This document shows positions 1 to 6,478 of a DNA stretch of 6,492 nucleotides, piece after piece. The position numbers and the translations under genes were made by a program. Origin of the DNA: Dehalococcoidia bacterium (lineage in GTDB: Bacteria; Chloroflexota; Dehalococcoidia; GIF9; UBA5629); NCBI GenBank assembly GCA_030604795.1, contig JAUVVE010000047.1, positions 1 to 6,492 on the forward strand, read 5' to 3'. The notes beneath the pieces are model-generated. The model was not told the origin of the DNA, did not search any database, and worked only from the letters and a program-made list of their open reading frames with translations. Numbering within the stretch: position 1 is the first letter of the stretch; each line of letters opens with the position of its first letter.

Positions 1-665
1 GCCACCGGTATTGGGCAGTTCTCGAATATCAACTCGACTGTTGACGACCCGCGTATGCCGAGCTTATGCTCCTCTTTGCCTACGGAGAAACCGGGAGTGC
101 CTTTTTCGACAATAAAGGCGTTTATGCCGCGGTGCCCCAGCGACTTGTCAACAGTGGCGAAAACCACGGCAATTTCGGCTTCAGCACCATTGGTGATGAA
201 AATCTTGGTGCCATTGAGGACGTAATTCTCGCCCTGCAACGCGGCAGCGGTCTCCAGAGCTGCGGCATCGCTTCCAGCGCCAGGCTCCGTCAGGGCGAAA
301 CAAGCCAGCTTCTCGCCTTTGGCTACAGGCGTAACGAACTTCCGCTTCTGTTCCTCGTTGCCGAATTTGTAAATGGGGTAGCAAGCTAGGGACAGGCTCG
401 CCAGAAAAACGGTGCCCACTGAAGCTGAAGCTCGACATAGCTCCTCCGCGGCGATAGCCATGGACATGTAATCGCCCTCGCTACCGCCGTATTCTTCGGC
501 AATAGTAATGCCGAAGAGACCTAGTCCGGCCGCCTTTTGGATGATTTCGGCGGGACATTTAGCCTCCTCGTCAATCTGCGCTGCTAAGGGTTTCACCTCA
601 TTGGTGGCGAAATCACGCACCATGGCCTGAAACATCTTCTGTTCTTCAGTTAGCTCAAAATCCAT
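1..665 (-). CDS. Acyl-CoA dehydrogenase, N-terminal part (partial, runs off left edge)
   Basis: FAD-dependent acyl-CoA dehydrogenase, which puts a trans-2,3 double bond into an acyl-CoA and passes electrons to electron-transfer flavoprotein. My own translation of the minus strand from position 665 gives 221 residues beginning MDFELTEEQKMFQAMVRDFA, open to the window edge; the family is usually about 380 residues, so the C-terminal domain with the catalytic glutamate lies outside. Visible landmarks are the helical N-terminal domain (about 1-118), LGLFGITIAEEYGG (48-61), and the family signature ALTEPGAGSD (124-133), which forms part of the flavin/substrate pocket, followed by KIFITNG and LGIRGSST. 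The start is well supported: AGAGGAGG (minus strand, 671-678) sits five bases upstream of the ATG. It follows the mutase gene on the same strand after a 98-base gap with no clear promoter, so co-transcription is likely. The acyl chain specificity cannot be told from this half. Confidence 0.95.
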   Translation of the reverse strand, partial: MDFELTEEQKMFQAMVRDFATNEVKPLAAQIDEEAKCPAEIIQKAAGLGLFGITIAEEYGGSEGDYMSMAIAAEELCRASASVGTVFLASLSLACYPIYKFGNEEQKRKFVTPVAKGEKLACFALTEPGAGSDAAALETAAALQGENYVLNGTKIFITNGAEAEIAVVFATVDKSLGHRGINAFIVEKGTPGFSVGKEEHKLGIRGSSTVELIFENCPIPV

Positions 666-763
666 CGCGTCCTCCTCTAGTTGATCCTAGTGCAGCTCTG
701 TCGCTCAGTCATTCTTAGAAAACGAGGTATTCCTTTTGAGTGCCGAAGATTTGGCGTAGCACG

Positions 764-2368
764 TCAGATTTCACCGACGCTGGCATATGCCTCAACACAC
801 TCAATAAAGGCTGGCATGGTGTTGTCCTGACTGCGAGCAACGGCATCCAAGTTCCTAAGTGCTTTGTTGACCTTATCATTGTCTCGATTTCTCTTCACCT
901 GGCCTAAGCGCTGTGTTTGCTTCTTTTGCTGCTCTGGGTCAACGCGCAGTAGTCCCGATATTTGGGGTGTTGGAGAGACGAATTTGTTGACGCCTACTAC
1001 GATGGATTTCTCCTCTTCGATAGCCTTCTGCTGGCGATAAGAGCTTTCCTGGATTTCTCTCTGCTGGAACCCTTGCTCGATGGCAGCCAGTGCACCGCCG
1101 AGTTTGCCAATCTTGTCAAGGTACTCGGTAGTCTGCCTTTCTAAAGCATCAGTGAGAGATTCTATGTAGTAAGAACCTCCAAGAGGATCGACGACGTCAC
1201 CGATGCCGTTCTCATAGGCCAGGAGTTGCTGAGTGCGTAAAGAAATGGTTACTGCATCTTGTGATGGCGTAGCGTAGGCCTCATCGAAAGAGCAAGCATG
1301 AAGTGACTGCGTCCCGCCCAGAGTTGCGGCTAGCGCTTGGATAGCTACTCTAACAGTATTGTTGTACGGCTGCTGGGCAGTAAGAGTGGAGCCGGCAGTC
1401 TGAGTGTGGAAACGCAGCATCAAAGAACGGGGATCTTTGGCTTTGAATCTTTGGCTCATAATCTTGGCCCAAAGGCGACGTGCTGCCCTGAATTTGGCTA
1501 CCTCCTCAAAAAGGTTGTTGTGACTGATGAAGAAGAATGAGAGCCTGCCGGCAAACTTATCCACGTCCAGTCCCGCGTCGATGGCAGCTTGTACATAGGC
1601 AATGCCGTCGGCCAAAGTGAAGGCAATCTCCTGTGCAGCAGTGGCTCCGGCTTCCCGAATGTGATAGCCGCTAATGCTGATAGTATTCCAGCGGGGGACG
1701 TTCTGACTGCAGTAGGCAAAGATGTCAGTGGTGAGACGCATCGAAGGACGGGGCGGGAAAATATGAGTCCCCCGGGCAATGTATTCTTTGAGGATGTCGT
1801 TTTGGATGGTTCCGTCGAGTTTGGCCGGGTCAATCCCCTGTTTCTTGGCCAAGGCGACATACATGGCAAGTAGAATGGATGCTGTAGAGTTAATGGTCAT
1901 GGAGGTGCTGATCTTGTCCAGGGGAATATCTTTGAACAGGACCTCTATATCCTCCAAGGTGTCTATGGCCACCCCAACCTTGCCAACTTCGCCCTGGGCT
2001 ATGGGGTGGTCAGAGTCATAGCCGATCTGTGTCGGCAGGTCGAAAGCGATGCTCAAACCAGTTTGCCCCTGCTCCAGGAGGTAGCGGTAGCGACGGTTGG
2101 ACTCTTCAGCGGTGCCAAAGCCAGCGTACTGACGCATTGTCCATAGCCTGCCGCGATACACGGTTGGCTGGATACCGCGCGTGAAGGGGTATTCCCCGGG
2201 ATACCCCAAAGCCCCAGAGTAGTCGAAATCTGGTATGTCTTCAGGAGCGTAGACAGGAGAGATGTCTATCCCGGAGCTAGTCTGGAACTCCTCTTGTCTT
2301 TCGGGGAAACGCTTCAGTGCTGTGCTTAGGGTGGTTTCTTCCCATTCTCGCTTGTCTTGGCTTGGCAT
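764..2368 (-). CDS. Methylmalonyl-CoA mutase, large (catalytic) subunit
   Basis: Coenzyme B12-dependent mutase, predicted to interconvert (R)-methylmalonyl-CoA and succinyl-CoA. The 534 residues form the substrate-binding TIM-barrel domain only. No C-terminal cobalamin-binding domain (DxHxxG) is present, so a separate small subunit (the mcmA2 type in split mutases) is needed; none is in the window. Known active-site residues of the Propionibacterium enzyme match with a constant offset of eight: Tyr89 is Y81 (RQYAGF), Ser114 is S106, Thr195 and Gln197 are T187 and Q189 (GTIQND), Arg207 is R199, His244 is H236 (SISGYHIREAGA). Isobutyryl-CoA mutases carry Phe and Gln at the Tyr89 and Arg207 positions, so the residues here favour methylmalonyl-CoA. 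The start is supported by AAGGAGA about seven bases before the ATG. It heads a minus-strand unit with the acyl-CoA dehydrogenase. The family is certain; the exact substrate is inferred. Confidence 0.95.
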   Translation of the reverse strand: MPSQDKREWEETTLSTALKRFPERQEEFQTSSGIDISPVYAPEDIPDFDYSGALGYPGEYPFTRGIQPTVYRGRLWTMRQYAGFGTAEESNRRYRYLLEQGQTGLSIAFDLPTQIGYDSDHPIAQGEVGKVGVAIDTLEDIEVLFKDIPLDKISTSMTINSTASILLAMYVALAKKQGIDPAKLDGTIQNDILKEYIARGTHIFPPRPSMRLTTDIFAYCSQNVPRWNTISISGYHIREAGATAAQEIAFTLADGIAYVQAAIDAGLDVDKFAGRLSFFFISHNNLFEEVAKFRAARRLWAKIMSQRFKAKDPRSLMLRFHTQTAGSTLTAQQPYNNTVRVAIQALAATLGGTQSLHACSFDEAYATPSQDAVTISLRTQQLLAYENGIGDVVDPLGGSYYIESLTDALERQTTEYLDKIGKLGGALAAIEQGFQQREIQESSYRQQKAIEEEKSIVVGVNKFVSPTPQISGLLRVDPEQQKKQTQRLGQVKRNRDNDKVNKALRNLDAVARSQDNTMPAFIECVEAYASVGEI

Positions 2369-2409
2369 AGGTTATCTCCTTGGTTGCGTGTATTGTTGCG
2401 AGCCCAGAC

Positions 2410-2439
2410 ATTTTATCATAGGGCAAGACACGCAGGAAA
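2410..2439 (-). promoter_or_regulatory. Possible weak promoter for the mutase gene
   Basis: On the minus strand the sequence TATGATAAAAT (around 2410-2420) could supply a -10 box, either TATGAT or TAAAAT, about 45 bases before the mutase ATG. The best matching -35, TTTCCT at 2434-2439 with an 18-base spacer to TAAAAT, is poor. I see nothing better between the two divergent genes on this strand. Confidence 0.3.
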
Positions 2440-2528
2440 GTATTGGTTGTGCGGTGTCTATTGCTTTTGCGTCCCTCTGTTGTTGGATGCTGCGTTCCGT
2501 CGAGGCAATGTGCGGAGCACAACGTGCT

Positions 2529-2557
2529 TTGCAACTGGGAATGGAATGGGCTACAAT
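2529..2557 (+). promoter_or_regulatory. Sigma70-type promoter for the acyl-CoA synthetase beta gene
   Basis: TTGCAA (2529-2534), a 17-base spacer and TACAAT (2552-2557) make a good -35/-10 pair. Transcription would begin near 2564, giving a leader of about 36 bases before the ATG at 2600. The leader carries AAGGGGGAG (2585-2593), a strong ribosome binding site six bases from the start codon. Confidence 0.7.
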
Positions 2558-2599
2558 AGTGGGCGCTTTTGTGGCCCATAATTCAAGGGGGAGAATTGA

Positions 2600-3301
2600 A
2601 TGACCAAGAACGAGATACTGAGTCAAGCCAGGAAAGAAAAAAGGACACAGTTGACGGAGATTGAGTCCAAGGAACTCCTGAAGGAGGCTGGCATACCCGT
2701 TGTAGAAGCCAAGCTGGCCCGGACGAAGAAGGAAGCAGTTGCTCTAAGCAAGGGGCTTGGGTTTCCCGTGGTGCTCAAGGTAGTGTCGCCCGACGTTATC
2801 CATAAGAGCGATTCTGGCGGTGTCAAGTTGGGGTTGAACAATATGGCTCAGGTAGGGAAAGCGTATAGGGAAATCCGCCTGGCTGTCAAACAGCACTACC
2901 CCAAGGCAAAGATCAAGGGCATTTCGGTGCAGGAAATGGCTCGTCCTGGCGTCGAGGTAATCATTGGCATGACCAAAGATGCTCAATTCGGTCCCGTGCT
3001 GATGTTTGGTCTGGGCGGGATACTCGTCGAGGTGCTAAAAGATATTTCCTTCCGAATAGTCCCCCTGACTAAGAGAGATGCCCGAGAGATGATAAAGGAG
3101 ATTAAGGGTTATCCCTTGTTGGAAGGTTACAGGGGGCAGGAGCCAGCTGACATCCCGCTTCTGGAAGACCTGATGGTAAAGGTTTCTGATTTCGTTGACA
3201 AGAATCCGGAGATAAAAGAGCTTGACCTTAACCCGCTTTTTGCATACAAGGATGGGGCAGTGGCGGTTGACGCCAGGGTGATTCTAGAGGATTCCTCGTA
3301 A
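2600..3301 (+). CDS. NDP-forming acyl-CoA synthetase (acetate--CoA ligase family), beta subunit, ATP-grasp domain
   Basis: ATP-grasp subunit of an ADP/NDP-forming acyl-CoA synthetase. Together with an alpha subunit it interconverts acyl-CoA + ADP + phosphate with the free acid + CoA + ATP in the cytoplasm. The 233 residues match the usual length of a stand-alone beta subunit (ATP-grasp_5 type). The N-terminal lid starts at about residue 16 (LTEIESKELLKEAGIPV), followed by GFPVVLKVVSPDVIHKSDSG (54-73). H68 in HKSD corresponds to the beta-subunit phosphohistidine of archaeal ADP-forming acetyl-CoA synthetases. Further on come the FGLGGILVEVLKDISFR nucleotide-site segment and the C-terminal ELDLNPLF motif, which supplies metal/ATP ligands. 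The start is fixed by AAGGGGGAG six bases upstream. The likely partner is the alpha-subunit gene that meets it tail to tail; their coding ends overlap by 18 bases on opposite strands. Substrate unknown: acetate, propionate, branched or aryl acids are all possible. Confidence 0.95.
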   Translation: MTKNEILSQARKEKRTQLTEIESKELLKEAGIPVVEAKLARTKKEAVALSKGLGFPVVLKVVSPDVIHKSDSGGVKLGLNNMAQVGKAYREIRLAVKQHYPKAKIKGISVQEMARPGVEVIIGMTKDAQFGPVLMFGLGGILVEVLKDISFRIVPLTKRDAREMIKEIKGYPLLEGYRGQEPADIPLLEDLMVKVSDFVDKNPEIKELDLNPLFAYKDGAVAVDARVILEDSS

Positions 3302-4666
3302 CCGCGAGTATTGGCTAAGTCGAGCCAAAGCCCTGATGGCTCTTTCTGGAGTGCGGAAGCCTGCAACCTTGCCTGACTCTTGTAGCACCTTTATGGCTTC
3401 ATCACCGTAAGGTCCGTAGATACAGCACGTAAGAGGCTTGTCTTGGTGGGCGGCAGCCAGACCAATCAAGAGTTGGCAAAGGCTGGTGGCCCATTTGTCG
3501 TCAAAGGCGGCTCCAATATACAGGACGGCACCTAGTGCATCGTCGGACAGCAAGGCCTCCAAGCCGTCCACCATCGGTTTCACAACATCCTGCGAACCCA
3601 TCATCGCTGGCCATATATCTACTGGATTGCTGATTCTTAGCCAAGAAGGCGCCATCGCGCCAAGCAGCTTTTCGGTGTTGGCGGATAGTTCGCCGGTCTC
3701 AAGGCTGAACTGTTGACAACCATCTATGGCTACAATGCCCAATGCCCCACTGATGGTGACAACTCCGACTCCTGGCTTCTGCATTGGTGGAAGTATGGCG
3801 AATGTCCCGGCTAGATCAATGAACTCCTGTAAATCGCCCGCCTGGATGATACCGACCTGCTTCAGGCTTGCCTCCCACACCTCACTTCTACCTACCAAGG
3901 AACCGGTATGAGATTGCGCTGCCTTGGCAGCTTGTTCGCTCCTCCCCGTTTTGAAGGCGAGCACGGGCTTCTTGGGCGTAATGCGCCTGGCTGTGTCAAT
4001 GAGTGTCTTCGTGTCGTGTGCACCTTCGATATGCAGCGCAATGACGTTGATTTCGGGGTCGTTTTCGAAGTACTCTAGGCCCTCTGCGAAATGAATGTCG
4101 CAAGCATTGCCTAAGTCAATGCCCTTGCCTACTAACGTTGCTTCCGGAAACCCGACGAAGAAGACGCCGGTTTGGCAAATGATGCCAATTGGCTGTTTCT
4201 TCATTCTTATTCTCACGAACGAGGTACTGAAATTGAAAAACGCATTAGCAGTGCCAAAGGTGTTAGGGCCCAATATGCGTGTGTTGCTGCTTTGGACGAT
4301 GTCGGTTAACTCTTGTTGGAGTTGTCTGCCTTGGTCATCACTGGCATCGGCAAAGCCCTGTGCCACTACTATTACAGACCGAATATTGCTGTCACTACAT
4401 TCCTTGACCAGGCGTGGGACTAGAGCACGCGGTGTTGCTATTACGGCCAGGTCGATGTCCTCAGTGACCTCCGTAATGCTGGAGTAGGCCTTTACGCCGA
4501 GGATTTCGGTAGCATTAGGATTAACTGGGTAGATTCTGCCCTGGTAACCGTAGCTGAGTAAGTGTTCGAGTATGTTAAAGGAACCTTCACCGGTGTCTCG
4601 CGAGACTCCGATAAGGGCGACCGAGTGTGGCTCCATGAACTGCTTCATCTGCTTGATGGTTTGCAT
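3284..4666 (-). CDS. NDP-forming acyl-CoA synthetase (acetate--CoA ligase family), alpha subunit
   Basis: CoA-binding and phosphohistidine subunit of an NDP-forming acyl-CoA synthetase; 460 residues, normal for a separate alpha subunit. The first domain (about 8-135) is a Rossmann-type CoA-binding fold: FMEPHSVALIGVSRDTGEG, then YPVNPNATEILG, and ends in LGPNTFGTAN. The second, succinyl-CoA-ligase-like domain begins near 158 (QPIGIICQTG). It holds the catalytic histidine H253 in AQSHTGSLVG, nearly the same number as the phosphohistidine of archaeal acetyl-CoA synthetase alpha subunits. A third flavodoxin-like domain covers about 290-460. Two motifs deviate from the common form: GPNT for GPNC and ICQTG for ISQSG. 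The beta gene converges from the other strand. The start is uncertain: ATGs for residues 1, 7 and 11 all lie ahead of the fold, and none has a convincing ribosome binding site. The longest form fits the promoter at 4708-4737. Confidence 0.93.
   Translation of the reverse strand: MQTIKQMKQFMEPHSVALIGVSRDTGEGSFNILEHLLSYGYQGRIYPVNPNATEILGVKAYSSITEVTEDIDLAVIATPRALVPRLVKECSDSNIRSVIVVAQGFADASDDQGRQLQQELTDIVQSSNTRILGPNTFGTANAFFNFSTSFVRIRMKKQPIGIICQTGVFFVGFPEATLVGKGIDLGNACDIHFAEGLEYFENDPEINVIALHIEGAHDTKTLIDTARRITPKKPVLAFKTGRSEQAAKAAQSHTGSLVGRSEVWEASLKQVGIIQAGDLQEFIDLAGTFAILPPMQKPGVGVVTISGALGIVAIDGCQQFSLETGELSANTEKLLGAMAPSWLRISNPVDIWPAMMGSQDVVKPMVDGLEALLSDDALGAVLYIGAAFDDKWATSLCQLLIGLAAAHQDKPLTCCIYGPYGDEAIKVLQESGKVAGFRTPERAIRALARLSQYSRLRGIL
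3322..3347 (+). terminator. Candidate weak intrinsic terminator after the beta gene
   Basis: GAGCCA (3322-3327) pairs perfectly with TGGCTC (3337-3342) around a nine-base loop and is followed by TTTCT. It lies 21 bases past the beta stop codon and inside the 3' end of the opposing alpha gene. The short stem and the interrupted T-run make it a weak candidate. A second hairpin, TTGGCT (3311-3316) with AGCCAA (3323-3328), would compete with it. Confidence 0.3.
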
Positions 4667-4707
4667 AGGGCTGCATCTCGCTTATCTTGGGCGGCGGTCA
4701 GTCTGTA

Positions 4708-4737
4708 AGTCTAGTTAGTGGTCGCCCAGGTTGTCAA
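4708..4737 (-). promoter_or_regulatory. Promoter for the acyl-CoA synthetase alpha gene
   Basis: On the minus strand, a consensus TTGACA (4732-4737), an 18-base spacer and TAGACT (4708-4713) precede the alpha gene. Transcription would start near 4700, about 35 bases before the ATG. It stands back to back with the tRNA promoter, with 14 bases between the two -35 boxes. Confidence 0.55.
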
Positions 4738-4751
4738 GGAAAGGGCCGAAC

Positions 4752-4781
4752 TTGACAGAGATTGAAAGCCTTTGCTAGTAT
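4752..4781 (+). promoter_or_regulatory. tRNA promoter (TTGACA, extended -10)
   Basis: A perfect TTGACA (4752-4757) is followed after 18 bases by TAGTAT (4776-4781), with the TG of an extended -10 at 4773-4774. The mature tRNA begins at 4793, only about 11 bases past the -10, so transcription would start at or just before the tRNA 5' end. Confidence 0.7.
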
Positions 4782-4792
4782 GGGTTTCTCGA

Positions 4793-4868
4793 GGGGATAT
4801 AGCTCAATAGGGAGAGCGCTGCGTTCGCATCGCAGAGGTCGGGGGTTCGAATCCCCCTATCTCCACCA
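4793..4868 (+). tRNA. tRNA-Ala (anticodon CGC), CCA encoded
   Basis: All four arms fold by hand. The acceptor is GGGGATA (4793-4799) with TATCTCC (4858-4864). The D stem is GCTC/GAGC (4802-4805, 4814-4817). The anticodon stem is CTGCG/CGCAG (4819-4823, 4831-4835) around the loop TTCGCAT, giving anticodon CGC at 4826-4828, which reads GCG. The T stem is GGGGG/CCCCC with loop TTCGAAT. The third acceptor pair is G3-U70 (4795 with 4862), the main alanine identity element, which independently confirms the anticodon call. The discriminator base is A (4865), and CCA (4866-4868) is in the DNA. Length is 76 bases and no intron is present. Confidence 0.98.
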
Positions 4869-5115
4869 GACCGCACAGCAGAAAGCCCTGCCACCATGTC
4901 CTGAAGTGTCCTTTCAGCTTCTTTGGCCTACGCTGGCACGAGTGGAAGCGAAGGCGAGGGGAGTACGGCTATCGAAGAGCCCCAGGTCTAGCATGAAGGC
5001 TGCTTGCCGAGCTGAGATATTCCGGGTTTGGTTCTCTGCGTAGGCGGTGATTGCTATGGGCGTGGTGCTTGGATGATTCCTGCTTGACCTCTGAGAAGCT
5101 GCCTGGCACCAGGGG

Positions 5116-5964
5116 TTACACATAATCCTCGGCATGGAAGGCGAGGGCAAGACATCCTGGCCCCGTGGCAAAGCCTATGATCGGGCTGAACTCGGTAACA
5201 CGTAATTCGGCGCAGTTGAAGCCGGTTTCCACGTGGCGACGCAGATTCTCAGCCTGTTCCGGTGCATTGGCGTGCTGGATGACAGCACGCAATGCCTTCT
5301 GTCCCACCTGAGCACGCATCATAGAGAGCATGCGGTTGATACCCGCCTTCTCACTGCGAGCCACACCCACGAGCTTTACCCTGCCTTGGCCTATGGTAAA
5401 AACCGGCTTGAGGCTGAGTGCTGAGGCTGCTGAGGGCAGTGGAGAAGGCACACGACCAGTACGGGCTAGGTATTTTGGCGCTACTATCAGTCCGTAGAGG
5501 TGGACTCTGTGCGTCATTTCCGCTACCAGCCCTTTTATCTCCTCTAACGTGGCTCCGGAAGATGCAGCTCCAGCCGCAGCTAGGTCAATCAAAGCCTGGC
5601 CTCCGGCCGCTGTACCCGTATCAACAACATGGACAATTGTGTCCTTGGGCATCCGTTCCGCCGCGGAGCGGGCGGAGTCATACATCATACTGATCTTCGA
5701 GGGGACAGTGAGGCATAGGATGCTCTCCGCCTCGTTCAACGCCTCCTCGTACGCCTTGAGATAGTCGCCAGGGGAAGGGGCACTCGTTCGGAAAGGCCGT
5801 TCATAGGCTAGTTGCTTGTAGACCTCCGCGGTTGAGATATCAACTCCGTCGAGGTGATTGTGTCCATCGAGCACGAAGGGCACAGGGACCACCTTGATAT
5901 TGTGCTGTCGCACTTGGTCAGGGGGCAGGCACGAATTGCTGGAGGTTACGATAGCGACCTTCAT
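5116..5964 (-). CDS. DegV family protein (FakB-like fatty-acid-binding protein)
   Basis: Member of the DegV/EDD family, two-domain proteins that hold one fatty acid and, in characterised FakB cases, present it to the kinase FakA for phosphorylation. The 282 residues match the family length. Family landmarks in order: VTSSNSCLP (6-14); RTSAPSPGDYLKAY (59-72), whose T60 lies in the TSxPSPG carboxylate-binding motif; VPSKISMMYDSA (87-98), with S92 in the second binding motif; VVDTGTAAGG (113-122); YLARTGRV (165-172); and IIGFATGPGCLALAF near the end. Two usual family residues differ: TDS is TSS near the N-terminus, and the His usual in G-x-H-x-GPG is A266. Members with these changes may bind lipid without acting as a normal FakA partner, but that is inference. 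No FakA homologue is in the window. The start has GAGGT four bases upstream, and the gene has its own strong promoter. Confidence 0.93.
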   Translation of the reverse strand: MKVAIVTSSNSCLPPDQVRQHNIKVVPVPFVLDGHNHLDGVDISTAEVYKQLAYERPFRTSAPSPGDYLKAYEEALNEAESILCLTVPSKISMMYDSARSAAERMPKDTIVHVVDTGTAAGGQALIDLAAAGAASSGATLEEIKGLVAEMTHRVHLYGLIVAPKYLARTGRVPSPLPSAASALSLKPVFTIGQGRVKLVGVARSEKAGINRMLSMMRAQVGQKALRAVIQHANAPEQAENLRRHVETGFNCAELRVTEFSPIIGFATGPGCLALAFHAEDYV

Positions 5965-5991
5965 TGATACCTCGCTATGCGATGCGCTTTC

Positions 5992-6020
5992 ATAGTATCA
6001 GGCGCCAGTCTAGATGTCAA
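5992..6020 (-). promoter_or_regulatory. Strong promoter for the DegV-family gene
   Basis: On the minus strand, TTGACA (6015-6020), exactly 17 bases and TACTAT (5992-5997), preceded by the TG of an extended -10. Transcription would start near 5985, leaving a leader of about 20 bases that contains the GAGGT ribosome binding site (5969-5973). Confidence 0.75.
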
Positions 6021-6343
6021 TCTGCTTAATAGGACCGAATCATATGGGAGGCCGACGATTAGCTGTTTCTGAGCCCGCCACCGCTACTGTATTGTGCCGT
6101 GTGGGATGTTGATGGTACAGCTTTGCTTTGGGCGGTGGGGGTGTGCTGGCGTGTTGCTTCTGGCATGGCATGGGCCCCAGCCTCGGCTCATTGGCTGAGG
6201 AGTTCGGAATGTGAGGGGATGGCTTTGGGGGGGGGCGGAACAACTGTGTTTGGAGTGGCCGACCCGCTCATGCTAGATGGGCTCTGGGTTTATGGCCGAA
6301 CAGATTGCGACCAGCCCTTGGCTTTGATGGAACACTGGATTTG
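6021..6343 (+). other. Intergenic stretch without a recognisable gene
   Basis: Between the divergent DegV promoter and the right-hand promoter I see no convincing gene. Open frames exist on both strands (for example plus 6099-6371, minus 6040-6243), but none has a ribosome binding site, a recognisable domain or a protein-like composition. The plus strand is G/T-rich at about 6110-6300 and includes a run of nine G (6227-6235). A hairpin, CCTCGGC (6181-6187) with GCTGAGG (6194-6200), has seven pairs including one G-U, a six-base loop and no T-tract. Confidence 0.5.
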
Positions 6344-6372
6344 TTGCATTGCCAATAGCCCGTTGTTATAAT
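6344..6372 (+). promoter_or_regulatory. Near-consensus sigma70 promoter for the right-edge gene
   Basis: TTGCAT (6344-6349), a 17-base spacer and a perfect TATAAT (6367-6372). Transcription would start near 6379, giving a leader of about 100 bases before the ATG at 6479. The match is the best -10 in the window. Confidence 0.75.
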
Positions 6373-6478
6373 TAGTGATACGTCAGGTGGGAATGGTATC
6401 GGCGAGGTGGAAGACGCGCGAAGGATTGCGCCTCCTTGTGATGCTAGTTCTGCCAGAACACTGATAAGGGGTGGTAAA

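Noticed and set aside
181..438. 85-codon minus-strand and 107-codon plus-strand open frames at the left end
   Set aside because: Both are out-of-frame shadows of the acyl-CoA dehydrogenase, whose own frame is open from 665 to the edge with the full family signature.
764..2368. Isobutyryl-CoA mutase identity for the large subunit
   Set aside because: Isobutyryl-CoA mutases have Phe and Gln where this protein has Tyr81 and Arg199, the methylmalonyl-CoA pattern.
2262..2603. Open frames of 74-113 codons on both strands across the mutase/synthetase divergent region
   Set aside because: They overlap the mutase start, both ribosome binding sites and the clear promoter; composition is Cys/His/Trp-rich and not protein-like, and none has a ribosome binding site.
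4900..4925. CTGAA/TTCAG hairpin downstream of the tRNA as its terminator
   Set aside because: Only five mostly A-T pairs and a broken pyrimidine tract; too weak to call.
4762..5043. 93-codon plus-strand open frame spanning the tRNA
   Set aside because: It begins inside the tRNA promoter and translates the tRNA itself, so it is a chance frame.
5102..5113. Inverted repeat CCTGG-CA-CCAGG just after the DegV stop codon as a terminator
   Set aside because: The stem is too short with a tiny loop, and no T-tract follows on the minus strand.
6099..6371. 90-codon plus-strand open frame in the right intergenic stretch
   Set aside because: No ribosome binding site, Trp/Gly/Cys-rich low-likelihood composition, no recognisable motif, and its end lies within a consensus promoter.
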